Of a DNA stretch of 64,000 bases, positions 34,136-50,913 are shown one piece after another (the first letter of the stretch is position 1; every line of letters starts with the position of its first letter). The notes below the pieces were generated by a model, which saw nothing but the letters and a program-made list of their open reading frames with translations, had not been told where the DNA came from and ran no database searches. The position numbers were made by a program, and so were the translations under genes. This DNA is from CAJFUR01 sp904420575 (GTDB lineage Bacteria > Actinomycetota > Coriobacteriia > Coriobacteriales > Eggerthellaceae): positions 62,001-126,000 of the forward strand of contig OZ221973.1 of assembly GCA_965119745.1 (NCBI GenBank). The letters are read 5' to 3'.

Positions 34136-34945
34136 TCAGGACAGCAGGGTGCGGTAAAGACCCTCGTCCCGCTCGCCAAACACGTCGAACACCACCCGCA
34201 GACCGGCGTCCGGATGGGCGTCCAGCCATGCGCGCACCGTGCGCACGGCCAGCGGCGCCGCCTCTTCCTGCGGGAAGCCGAAGACGCCGGTGCTGATGCA
34301 GCAGAACGCCACCGAGCGCGCCTCGCAGGCGACCGCCGCTTCCAGGCAGCTCTCGTAACTCGAGGCCAGATCAAGGCGGTGCCGGTCGGTGGGATGCCCT
34401 TCGGCTATAGGCCCGACCGTGTGGATGACGAAGCGCGACGGCAGGTTGTAGGCGGGCGTCACCTTGGCGCGGCCCGTCGGCTCGTCGTGGCCCTGCGCGC
34501 CCATCAGGCGGGCGCACTCCAGGCGCAGCTGCACGCCGGCAAAGGTGTGGATGGCGTTGTCGATGCAGTAGTGGCCGGGGACCCAGCAGCCGAGCATCTG
34601 TGCGTTGGCCGCGTTCACGATGGCGTCGACGGCAAGCGTCGTGATGTCGCCGCGCCAAAGCGAGAGCCGCGCGTCCGCGGCAGCAGGCGGCAGGTCTGCC
34701 ACCTGCGTGACGCCGGCACGCCGAACGAGCTCCCGCAGCAGCGCGTCCTGTGCGGCGAGGAACCCCTCGGGCGCGGGATACGGCTCGCGCGTGTTCACGA
34801 GCGCGCGGAAGACGTCCCACTGCTCGCCGAAGGGCTCGTCTGCGCCCGGCTCTCGCGGCGGCAGCCACCCTCCCGTGCGCTTCCGCTCTTCAAGCAGGCA
34901 GCGCACCAGGAAGGCGACCTGCTGCTGCATGGTGCGATCGTCCAT
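34136..34945 (-). CDS. zinc-type macrodomain protein-ADP-ribose hydrolase
   Basis: This 269-residue protein has an N-terminal helical extension (1-90) and a macrodomain with GDITTLAVDAIVNAANAQML followed by GCWVPGHYCIDNAIH, whose Cys and His residues match the zinc-binding loop of the bacterial Zn-macrodomain subfamily. TPAYNLPSRFVIHTVGP and CCISTGVFGFP complete the ADP-ribose pocket. These enzymes remove ADP-ribose from proteins. The SirTM and lipoylation partners that often accompany the subfamily are absent here. It is convergent with ppk1. Confidence 0.9.
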   Translation of the reverse strand: MDDRTMQQQVAFLVRCLLEERKRTGGWLPPREPGADEPFGEQWDVFRALVNTREPYPAPEGFLAAQDALLRELVRRAGVTQVADLPPAAADARLSLWRGDITTLAVDAIVNAANAQMLGCWVPGHYCIDNAIHTFAGVQLRLECARLMGAQGHDEPTGRAKVTPAYNLPSRFVIHTVGPIAEGHPTDRHRLDLASSYESCLEAAVACEARSVAFCCISTGVFGFPQEEAAPLAVRTVRAWLDAHPDAGLRVVFDVFGERDEGLYRTLLS

Positions 34946-34987
34946 GGATGCGCCGTCCTTTCGATGCGTCCGCGCGGGCTCGTGGCC

Positions 34988-36322
34988 CTACAGTTCGGCC
35001 TTCACCACGTCGGCAATGGCCAGGGCGTGGCGCTCGGCCTCTTCGGCGCTGGCGGCCTCCACCATGACGCGGACCACCGGCTCGGTACCGGAGGGGCGCA
35101 GCAGCACGCGGCCAGAATCGCCGAGCGCTTCCTCGGCGGCGGCCACGGCCGCCTGCACGGCGGCGTTGCCGTCCGCGGCGTGCTTGTCGTGCACCTGCAC
35201 GTTGACGAGCGTCTGCGGGAAGCGCGTCATGACCGACGCCGCCTCCTCGATGGACTTGCCCGCGCGCTTGCAGGCTGCCAGGAACTGCAGCGCCGTGACC
35301 AGGCCGTCTCCTGTGGAGTTGTGCTCCAGGAAGATCATGTGGCCGCTCTGCTCGCCGCCCACGACGAAGCCGCCCTCGCGCATGGCCTCCAGCACGTAGC
35401 GGTCGCCCACCTTCGTCTGCACGAGGTCGATGCCGGCGTCACGCAGCGCGTGCGAGAGCCCCAGGTTGCACATGACCGTGGACACGGCCGTGTTGCCGGG
35501 AAGCAAGCCCCGCTCTTTGAGGTCGATGGCGCACACGGCCTCCACCACGTCGCCGTCGATCTCGTTGCCGCGCGCGTCCACCAGCATGACGCGGTCGGCG
35601 TCGCCGTCGTGCGCAATGCCCACGTCCGCACCGATCTGGGCCACCAGGTCGCGCACGGGGCCCAGGTGGGTGGAACCGCACTGCACGTTGATGTCGGTGC
35701 CGTCGAAGTCCTCGTTGATGACCGTGACGTCGGCGCCCAGGCGGCGAAGCGCCTCGGGGCTCGTCATGCACGACGCGCCATGTCCCACGTCCAGGGCCAC
35801 CTTGAGGCCTTGGAAGTCGATGCCCTCGTCGGCCACCGTGGACACCGCATGCGCGATGTAGAGTTCGCACGCCTCATCTACCGGCAGCGCCACGCCCACG
35901 GCGTCGCCCGCCGGCAGGCTCTCCTTGGCCGCGCCACCTGCCTGCACGAACGCTTCGATCTCGTCCTCCACGGCATCGGGCAGCTTGAAGCCTTGCGCAT
36001 CGAACAGCTTGATGCCGTTGTATTCCGGCGGGTTGTGCGACGCGGAGATCACGATGCCGCCGTCGCAGTGCAGGTCGCGCACCAGAAGCGCGATGGCCGG
36101 CGTGGGGATGATGCCGGCGAGCAGCGCCGTGCCGCCCATCGACATGATGCCGGCCGCCACGGCCGATTCCAGCATGTCGCCGGAAAGCCGCGTGTCCTTG
36201 CCGATGAGGATGGTCTTGCCCTGGAACGCCGCGGCAGCCTGGCCGAGCTTGAATGCCAAATCGCACGTGAGCTGCGTGTTCGCCACGCCGCGCACGCCGT
36301 CGGTTCCGAACAAACGTGCCAT
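34988..36322 (-). CDS. glmM: phosphoglucosamine mutase
   Basis: This 444-residue enzyme converts glucosamine-6-phosphate to glucosamine-1-phosphate for peptidoglycan synthesis. It has LFGTDGVRG at the start, the phosphoserine loop VISASHNPPEYNG (Ser95), the metal loop DGDADRV, the sugar loop GGEQSGHM and the phosphate loop RPSGTEPVVR. The ATG at 36322 follows AAAGGATAAC. Upstream hisE lies on the same strand, and its open frame runs on out of frame across the first 450 bases of glmM. Confidence 0.97.
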   Translation of the reverse strand: MARLFGTDGVRGVANTQLTCDLAFKLGQAAAAFQGKTILIGKDTRLSGDMLESAVAAGIMSMGGTALLAGIIPTPAIALLVRDLHCDGGIVISASHNPPEYNGIKLFDAQGFKLPDAVEDEIEAFVQAGGAAKESLPAGDAVGVALPVDEACELYIAHAVSTVADEGIDFQGLKVALDVGHGASCMTSPEALRRLGADVTVINEDFDGTDINVQCGSTHLGPVRDLVAQIGADVGIAHDGDADRVMLVDARGNEIDGDVVEAVCAIDLKERGLLPGNTAVSTVMCNLGLSHALRDAGIDLVQTKVGDRYVLEAMREGGFVVGGEQSGHMIFLEHNSTGDGLVTALQFLAACKRAGKSIEEAASVMTRFPQTLVNVQVHDKHAADGNAAVQAAVAAAEEALGDSGRVLLRPSGTEPVVRVMVEAASAEEAERHALAIADVVKAEL

Positions 36323-36857
36323 TGTTATCCTTTCGCTCATAGGTCCGACAAGCCAGCGGCGGTTCCCGCCGCACGTGTTCTTCGTACAGCCGGACGCCAC
36401 CTTGAGGACGCTCGCCCTCGGTCATCCGGTCATTGAGCTCGGCAGCGAACTCGTCGAGGTCGATGCCGTAGCGCTCGAGGACCACCATCAGGTGGTACAC
36501 GACGTCGGCCGCCTCGTAGCGCAGGTGGTCCACCGCCTGGAAGTACTCGAGCGGCAACTCCACCTGGATGGTTCCCTCGTCGACGTCGCGGCCCATGCTC
36601 TCTTCGAACGCCAGCCGTGAGGCGAGCGACGAGGTGGCCCAGGACTCCACGTCCTTTGCAGCCAACGCCACTTCGCAGGACTCCTCCACGACCTTCTTCA
36701 GCACGTCGTCCGGAGAGCCGGCAAGCAGGCGGTGCGTGTAGCTTTCGTCTCCGGCGTCGCGCCGAGCGGCGATGGTGACCGCAAGCGCCTCGAGCGTTGC
36801 GCCGATCTGCGACGGTGGCGGCGTCTCGTTTTCGGGAAGATAGGTTTTGACAGACAT
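35874..36857 (-). CDS. hisE: phosphoribosyl-ATP pyrophosphatase with out-of-frame tail over glmM
   Basis: The first 140 residues (36857 to about 36430) are a clear HisE/MazG-fold enzyme of histidine synthesis: SYTHRLLAGSPDDVLKKVVEESCEVALAAKD and HLRYEAADVVYHLMVVLERYGI. A good AGAGGAG precedes the ATG. After YEEHVRRE the frame has no stop and continues for some 180 further residues of Arg/Gly/His-rich nonsense inside glmM. A one-base shift would instead end it at the TGA overlapping position 36340. I suspect a small indel; the functional part is the first 140 residues. No other his genes are nearby. Confidence 0.78.
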   Translation of the reverse strand: MSVKTYLPENETPPPSQIGATLEALAVTIAARRDAGDESYTHRLLAGSPDDVLKKVVEESCEVALAAKDVESWATSSLASRLAFEESMGRDVDEGTIQVELPLEYFQAVDHLRYEAADVVYHLMVVLERYGIDLDEFAAELNDRMTEGERPQGGVRLYEEHVRREPPLACRTYERKDNNGTFVRNRRRARRGEHAAHVRFGIQARPGCRGVPGQDHPHRQGHAAFRRHAGIGRGGRHHVDGRHGAARRHHPHAGHRASGARPALRRRHRDLRVAQPAGIQRHQAVRCARLQAARCRGGRDRSVRAGRWRGQGEPAGGRRRGRGAAGR

Positions 36858-37371
36858 GACGCTCCTCTTATCGCAGGGCGAGGGCCTTTCCTCGCCCGAC
36901 CCAACTAGGCGCTGCGGCCGGCCGCGCAACTCGGAACAATCCCTTGCGCCACACGGCGGTCGCATGCACGCTCCGACTTCTTTTCGCGCTGCAGGCCTTC
37001 CGCGTGACGGCCGCAGGCGCGTTCCAGCTTCGGTGCGTTTCTGCACGAAAAGTGCCGTTACGAACGGCCCGCTGCCTCGCTCGCCCTGGCGTTCACGAGA
37101 ACAACCTGGGGTTTTGAGGGGTCTCACCCTTACAACCGCTCAAAAGGCCGCCGAAAACGGTTCACAACGCGCTTTTTCGTGCAGAAAACGCCGCCGGGAC
37201 CGTCTCCCGCGCCCGCAAGCCACTCGCGGGTTGCCCGTCACTCGCGAACCACCCGCAAGCCCCTGCAGGTTGCCCGGCGCCCACTACTCGCTAGGCCGCC
37301 CTCAAGTCGCCTTTACCTGCCAGCCGCTCGCGCATCGAAAAGGGGCGCGCCATAGCGCGCCCCTCGCACTC
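36858..37371. other. intergenic stretch between hisE and rpoC
   Basis: About 510 bases without a gene. It contains an 8-bp hairpin (GGGCGAGG/CCTCGCCC, 36876-36897) just before the hisE ribosome site and two inverted copies of a CTGCACGAAA word (37041-37050 and 37177-37186). Two direct repeats of the type CCCGCAAGCC...TTGCCCG lie at 37212-37236 and 37252-37277, and the rpoC terminator is at the right end. Confidence 0.55.
37336..37366 (-). terminator. intrinsic terminator of rpoBC
   Basis: Minus-strand stem AGGGGCGCGC / GCGCGCCCCT followed by TTTTC, starting about 6 bases after the rpoC stop. Confidence 0.85.
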
Positions 37372-45315
<7,944 letters not shown>

Positions 45316-45370
45316 GAGGCTTTTCCTCCTTCACGCAAACGCGTCTTTTGGCAAAAAGTTGCAATCGAAA

Positions 45371-45399
45371 AGAATACGTCGCGTAAAGCCCCGAGTCAA
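45371..45399 (-). promoter_or_regulatory. rpoBC promoter
   Basis: TTGACT (45394-45399) and TATTCT (45371-45376) on the minus strand are exactly 17 bases apart, 56 bases upstream of the rpoB start, in an AT-rich patch. Confidence 0.8.
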
Positions 45400-45444
45400 G
45401 AAAAATTTTTACGAACTATGGAGTTTTACTGGAAATTCGGCCAT

Positions 45445-46569
45445 TTAACTGGGGAGATGGTGGAGAAAAATTTTGGGTGCCTCCCGCTCGTTGAGCTCAT
45501 ATGCCGTGCTACGTCCGCCGCCATCGGCGCGCACGAGAACGCCCTTGGCAATAAGGTCGTTGATGTCGCGCAGCGCTGTGTCGGGAGACACTTTGCACAT
45601 CTTCGCCCACTTGGCGGCCGTGAGCTTGCCTTCGAAGCCGCCTTTCAGCCGAGCGAGCACTTTGCACTGCCGCTCGTTCAGGGCCACGCCGGACAGAGAC
45701 GACCAGAACGCCTCGCGTTCCAGCACGTCGAGAACCGTTTGCCGGCTGCGCTCGATCGACCCGTGCAGGGCACCAAGAAACCAGACGAGCCAGGCAGTAA
45801 CATCGTTCGTTCCCTTCTGCGCTTGCTCCAATTCGGCGTAGTACGTTTCCCGGTGCGCCAGGATGAAGCCGGCCATGCTGTAGAACCTGCGCGCGCTCCC
45901 GTCGCTACGTGCCAACAACAGCTCCGTCAAGGCGCGAGCGATGCGTCCGTTACCGTCGTCAAACGGATGGATGGTCAAAAACCACAGATGGGCCAATCCC
46001 GCCTTCAGCAGCGGCTCGCTGTCGTCCTCGTTGAACCAACCGATGAACTCGTCCATGAGCGAGGGCAACTGCTCGGCGTCTGGCGCCGAGAAATGCACCG
46101 TCTCTCTTCCGATGGGCCCGCTGACAACGCTCATAGGCCGATCACGATACTCGGCGACCTGGATGCGGTGCAAACCGCTGTATCCCGAAGGAAAAAGCGC
46201 ATGATGCCAGCCGAACAGCCGCTCGCTGCTCAAAGGACGGTCGAACTGCTTGGTGGCATCCATCATGATGGACACCATGCCGTCGACGTCATGCGTATCG
46301 AGATGCCCCTGCGGGTCTTCCAGTCCCAAGTGGCGAGCAACCGACGAGCGTACCTTGACCGCATCGAGCTCGACGCCCTCGATGCGCGAAGATGCGATGA
46401 CCTCGTTCGCCAGCATGTCGGCCTCCACTTTTGCTCCAGCGCTGAAGCCGACGTGCCTGATCGTTCCCAACAGCTCGCCCTGCGCAAAGCGCACCTGCCC
46501 TATCAACGGCAGCACCTGCGCATCGTCCCAAACGAAGTGGGTCCATCCGGTATGTTCATGAAGGTACAT
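45445..46569 (-). CDS. Fic-family AMPylase with N-terminal inhibitory motif and winged helix
   Basis: This 374-residue protein has a class II inhibitory motif SSRIEG (60-65), a Fic domain with the complete catalytic HPFDDGNGR (201-209) and a C-terminal winged-helix segment (about 290-350). Fic enzymes transfer AMP or another nucleotide to target hydroxyls, and the inhibitory Glu64 should hold it in check. The promoter carries a palindrome matching an autoregulatory operator. It lies between rpoB and an AT-rich ATPase gene and is transcribed towards rpoB. Confidence 0.93.
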   Translation of the reverse strand: MYLHEHTGWTHFVWDDAQVLPLIGQVRFAQGELLGTIRHVGFSAGAKVEADMLANEVIASSRIEGVELDAVKVRSSVARHLGLEDPQGHLDTHDVDGMVSIMMDATKQFDRPLSSERLFGWHHALFPSGYSGLHRIQVAEYRDRPMSVVSGPIGRETVHFSAPDAEQLPSLMDEFIGWFNEDDSEPLLKAGLAHLWFLTIHPFDDGNGRIARALTELLLARSDGSARRFYSMAGFILAHRETYYAELEQAQKGTNDVTAWLVWFLGALHGSIERSRQTVLDVLEREAFWSSLSGVALNERQCKVLARLKGGFEGKLTAAKWAKMCKVSPDTALRDINDLIAKGVLVRADGGGRSTAYELNEREAPKIFLHHLPS

Positions 46570-46575
46570 GAGCCG

Positions 46576-46635
46576 AGTATAAAGAGATATGCGGAGAATG
46601 GCAACCTATTCTCCGCATACTTTACGGAGAATAGG
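46576..46635 (-). promoter_or_regulatory. fic promoter with palindromic operator
   Basis: TTGCCA (46599-46604) and TATACT (46576-46581) on the minus strand are 17 bases apart. A perfect 12-base inverted repeat, TATGCGGAGAAT with ATTCTCCGCATA (46588-46619), covers the spacer and -35. A third half-site, ACGGAGAATAGG, follows at 46624-46635. This is the arrangement of an autorepressed promoter, probably bound by the winged helix of the Fic protein. Confidence 0.8.
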
Positions 46636-46739
46636 AAAGAAATAACACCAGGGAAGACATCCTTGTCCCTTCATTTGTCATTCGTACTTCGTTACCGTAA
46701 GGTGCATTCAATGGGCAAATGCATCAACGATGAGGAAAA

Positions 46740-48961
46740 ATGCTAGATCCTGTTATAAACGTGAGCCTCACGAATTGCTGCAACATAAAGAAAGCTAGCA
46801 CAATCAGCTTTAAACCAGGTTGCATCAACGTTAAACTGGGTTTGAATGGGACAGGAAAGTCCACCCTTGCAAAAGCGCTTTCTCTGAAAAGCAGCAAAGA
46901 GGAACTATCCGAGTTGTGCTCTTTCGAATATTTCGCTGCAGGAAAGCCCAAGTCCTTATTTCCCGGTATAGACTCCCCCTTTAATGCGGTCAAAGTCTTC
47001 GACGAAGAGTACGTTGCCAGCAATCTTTACCAAGCAACTGGTCTGGTGAAGGACGGTTTCGAAATCGTTTTGCATACCAAAAAAATGGCAACGGTCGAAA
47101 ATGGCATCAAAACACTTCTTGAGAACCTGCAGCAGAAAGCAAACTCGCCATCAATACAGGAAATCATAGGATATTTAAGCGATCTACCCGTAATAATCAA
47201 GAGCAAGAAGGGCGACGTGCTACCGGCAAATTGCAAAGCGGCAAAAGGACTTAAAAACGGCAACCGTCTTGAGCTGGCCAAGGAAGCATTCTCGGAGTAT
47301 TCATTATATTTCGAGGAAGACATCGATCAGCAAATTGAATGGGCTCATTGGCATAGCGTAGGCTCAAAATGGCAGGAAATGGGCACCATTTGTCCTTACT
47401 GTGCACGCGAAGAGAGCGCAGCAGTTCGCAAAAGGATAGGCGACTTCGATGCCCTTATCGGTGATGAAAGCATTAAGAACCTGAACGACGTTTTCGGCGC
47501 CTTCGGAAAAGCGGCGCGATGCCTCTCACCAAGTATCTCCAAAGAACTTGACAACATAAGACGTTCGAAGACGGAATTATCGCAGGATCAAGAGCAAAGC
47601 CTCGTAGCACACGCCAACAAAGCCAAGCTGCTCATCGAAAAGGTCAACCGCCTTAAGTACTTATCTGAAAGCCCCCGCGCTTTTGCCGAATTCAACTCCA
47701 ATGCCATAAAAGAGCTCGCTGGGAAGTTCATCACCAAAGATGATATTTTCTTTCTCGATGATGAAGGAAAGGATGCTTTTTCTCCGCTCCTCAAGGCAGA
47801 AGACGAGATCAGCAAAAGCCTTGACGAACTGGACGTGCTCGTTGAGGAACAGCGTTCTGAATTGAAAGCGACAATAGGACTGAGAGAAAAGGAGCTTAAC
47901 GACTTCCTCAGACAAGTGAATTATCCTTATACCGTAGAAATATCCTCGACTGGCAATGCATCGCTTTTGCTAAAACCATTGGAAGAAAATTGCGAGCCCA
48001 TAAAGGAACCATCAAAGACATTGAGCTACGGAGAAAGAAATGCGATGTCTTTGATTCTGTTCGCGTACATGGCGCTGCACGGAAGCGAAGAACCCGACCT
48101 CATCGTTCTTGACGATCCCATCTCGTCATTTGACGCAGACAAGCGCTATAGCATTTTGTACACCCTTTTCCAGAAACCAGAAAACTCCATTTTGTCGCGC
48201 ACGTTTCACGACAAGACGATTTTGATCCTCACTCACGACTATCCTCTTGTAGCCGACCTCGTTCTTGACGAAAAACGATTCGGCAAATTGCATGCCTGCT
48301 TTTTGCATTGCGACCGTGAAGGCAACCTGAAAGAGCAAAAGATCGAACCTCGGCGAACAATGACCAGCAATGCCGGCTTGCAATCGTTTTCGTTTTGCAT
48401 AAACAAAAAGATTGGAGCATGTGAGAAACATCCTTTGGTTCGCCTATCATACCTGCGACGCTGCTCGAATTCGAAGGATATTCAAGAGAAGTTACTTCTA
48501 AAGAATCGGGATTCGACGAATATATCGCATGGAACATTCTTTCTTCGCTGCTTCATAAACGAGATTGCCCGGAATATCACGGGCAACCGATTGACGGCTT
48601 CCCATCCAGTGAACCAAATAGCGACTATGGCAGAGGAAAAATCATTATAGAGAGCAGACTGGGAAATGGTTTTGCATTTTCTTATTGCGACTTGCTCGAA
48701 CGTGCGCGCGATTGGCAAACGCTCGCACAACTATACTTCGAACTTGAAAATGATTTGGAAAAAATGCAGGTCTGCCGCATTGTCATTCAAGATACGCCCT
48801 ATTACGGAGAAAATACGATGACACGATATTTAGACGGATCGTGTCACGTATCAGGTGATTATCTTTTCCAACTGGATCCAGACACCTTCCGCATCGTCCC
48901 CCATACTGCCACTCAGTATTTCGACAGGATTATGAAATCTTTCCTTGAGAAGAGAGGCTGA
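46740..48961 (+). pseudogene. ABC/AAA_13-type ATPase with a frameshift near 48460
   Basis: The protein has Walker A GLNGTGKST (34-42), a CPYC pair (218-221) in a coiled middle part, signature LSYGERN (about 428), Walker B LIVLDDPISSFD (about 454) and an H-loop ILTHDYPL. This head-and-coil layout resembles the AAA_13 family found in RloC and PrrC anticodon nucleases, though I see no nuclease motif. The frame breaks after SYLRR: the continuation LLEFEGYSREVTSKE to SFLEKRG (48461-48961) is in another frame, and one lost C restores it. As written, the first frame stops at 48650. The AT-rich composition indicates transfer. Confidence 0.82.
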
Positions 48962-48966
48962 ATTAC

Positions 48967-49005
48967 GCCAGCCAAGGGGTATCGGCAAAATGTCCCTTGG
49001 CTGGC
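48967..49005. terminator. shared hairpin between convergent genes
   Basis: A perfect 12-bp stem GCCAGCCAAGGG / CCCTTGGCTGGC with a 15-base loop lies between the ATPase stop and the DUF4097 stop, suited to stop transcription from both sides. The T-run is weak. Confidence 0.65.
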
Positions 49006-49014
49006 TCTCTAAGG

Positions 49015-49890
49015 TCACTGCGTTTTCTGCAGGATGAACTCGCCACTCATGAGGCTGGCGCTGATGGATGTGCCGCCTTCGACGGCGCCTTCCTTGTAGC
49101 GGTACTTCCCCCCGCCTAGGTCGTCTAGGTCGTATTCGCTTTTAAAGGAGCCGGACGCCTTGTCCACCTGCACGTCGAAGCCCTTGCCTGTGTCGGGAAG
49201 CGACAACGTGACGGTGCCGCTGGCGAAATCGGCGTCGAACCGCTTCGGGCACACCAGATTGCACGTGACGTCGATGCGACCGGAAGCGGCGTCCGCCTGC
49301 ACCGATTCGCGCACGATGCCTTCGAACGAGGCGTTGCCGCTGGCGACGTCCAGGGAAAGCACGTCCACGTCGGCACCGGACGCCTTGAACTGCCCCGAGG
49401 CCAGCGACACCACGAGGCGCTCGCTCACGGCGCCGCTCACCTGGTAGGTGCCCGACGCGCCGTCGAGGGAGAGGCCTTCCATGCGCGGCATGCTCACCTG
49501 CAGCTGCTTTGCCCTGCCGCCGGTGCAGCCGGTGAAGCCGTTGCCATAGCTGACCTTGAGCGTGTCGCCTTCCACCACGCAGCGCATGGCCTGAGCGCGC
49601 GTGAGGCCGGTGGGCGACGTTTCGGTCAGCGAGAACTCGTCGCCGGAACCGTAGTCCACCTCCACGCTGCCTGCTGCCCAGTCTATCTCGACGTTCTTGA
49701 TGCCTTCGACGGGAATGCGGGTGACGTTCCGATAGCCTTCGCCACCGAGCGGGTTGCCTCCGTAGAGGTCGCCCAACCAGTATCCGGTGCGCACGGCACA
49801 GCTGCCGACGCCCGCCAAGACGAACAGCGCGGCCGTCAGCGCCACTGCAACCGCAATCTTCGCCCATGACTTCTTCGTGAGCCAAGCCAT
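49015..49890 (-). CDS. DUF4097-family beta-helix protein, membrane anchored
   Basis: This 291-residue protein has one N-terminal membrane helix (about residues 9-30) and an outer part built of repeating strands with LSLDGASGTYQVSGA, VSLASGQFKASGA and LDVASGNASFEG, the periodic pattern of DUF4097 beta-helix proteins. GGAGGTAGCC precedes the ATG. It starts 2 bases after an XRE regulator, and such pairs are usually one regulatory unit. Biochemical function is unknown. Confidence 0.85.
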   Translation of the reverse strand: MAWLTKKSWAKIAVAVALTAALFVLAGVGSCAVRTGYWLGDLYGGNPLGGEGYRNVTRIPVEGIKNVEIDWAAGSVEVDYGSGDEFSLTETSPTGLTRAQAMRCVVEGDTLKVSYGNGFTGCTGGRAKQLQVSMPRMEGLSLDGASGTYQVSGAVSERLVVSLASGQFKASGADVDVLSLDVASGNASFEGIVRESVQADAASGRIDVTCNLVCPKRFDADFASGTVTLSLPDTGKGFDVQVDKASGSFKSEYDLDDLGGGKYRYKEGAVEGGTSISASLMSGEFILQKTQ

Positions 49891-49892
49891 GG

Positions 49893-50636
49893 CTACCTCC
49901 CCGTCCGCTCGCGGTACACCGGGTCGTTCTCGATGACGTTCGCTATCCAGTAATACAAAGGTATGGTGAGGAACACCACCCATGCAGGGTGCCATGCCGA
50001 CAGGAAGAACCCGGCCAGCAGGAACACGATGACGCAAAGGACCGGGTAGGGAAACGTGGCCCACGGGCCGCGCTTGTGCTTCTGGGGCGTCGGCGGCGGC
50101 GGGCAGCCGGGAGCTTGCGGCTGGGGCTGGTTCGCAGCCTGCTGATAGGCGTGCGGCGGCTGGGGCTGGGATTGGGGCTGCGGTTGCGACTGGAAGCCCG
50201 CGCCGTGGGGCGCTCCCCCGTATTCCGGCGGCACGAACCCTGGGGGCGCCTGCGGCGGGCAGCCCGCGGGTTGAGCCTGCGCGGCTGCGGCGGCTGGCTG
50301 CGCCTGGGCAGCCGCAGCAGCGGCCTGCGCCTGGGCTGCGGCGGCGCGCGCCTGGTCGGCCGCTGCCTGCGCCTGGGCATCTGCCGAAGAAGCGCGGTCG
50401 CGCGACTCGAACGCCACGTCGTCGGCCACGTCGTCGTCGATGCGCAGCAGCTCGTCAATAGTCACGCCGTACAGCTTCGCCAGTGCGATGATGTTTCCCG
50501 TGTCCGGCGACGACTCGGCGCGTTCCCACTTGGAGACGGCTTGGCGCGACAGGCCCAGCTTCTCCGCCAGTTCCTCCTGGCTGTATCCCTTTGCGCGCCT
50601 CATCTCGGCCAAGCGCTGGGCGATCTCGACGTTCAT
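49893..50636 (-). CDS. XRE-family regulator with Gln/Ala/Pro linker and two membrane helices
   Basis: This 247-residue protein has an N-terminal XRE helix-turn-helix (YSQEELAEKLGLSRQAVSKWE, about residues 15-45). A low-complexity Ala/Gln then Pro/Gln linker (about 85-175) and two C-terminal membrane helices (about 195-235) follow. It should be a membrane-tethered regulator like the one at the left end of the window. The ATG at 50636 follows GAAGGGA. The DUF4097 gene follows after 2 bases. Confidence 0.87.
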   Translation of the reverse strand: MNVEIAQRLAEMRRAKGYSQEELAEKLGLSRQAVSKWERAESSPDTGNIIALAKLYGVTIDELLRIDDDVADDVAFESRDRASSADAQAQAAADQARAAAAQAQAAAAAAQAQPAAAAAQAQPAGCPPQAPPGFVPPEYGGAPHGAGFQSQPQPQSQPQPPHAYQQAANQPQPQAPGCPPPPTPQKHKRGPWATFPYPVLCVIVFLLAGFFLSAWHPAWVVFLTIPLYYWIANVIENDPVYRERTGR

Positions 50637-50913
50637 GTACGATCCCTTCCGTGCCGTCTGTTTCATGGTTCCTTCTGCTTCCTCACGGAGTCCAGCGTAC
50701 GAGAAGGGCACGCGGTTGCGCCAGCACCTCTGGTAATCATTTTACGCAACCGGTGGTTGCCCGTTCCGGTGAAAAGGGATTTCGTGACGAATGTCATCGA
50801 TGCGGGCATCTTCACGGACGCTCGACAAGAGGCAAACGCTACGGTGGGCACGCGAAGAAGCGTGCCATACTGGCTCGAAGCATCGTGCGACGAGCATGGA
50901 AAGGAGCCGGCTG

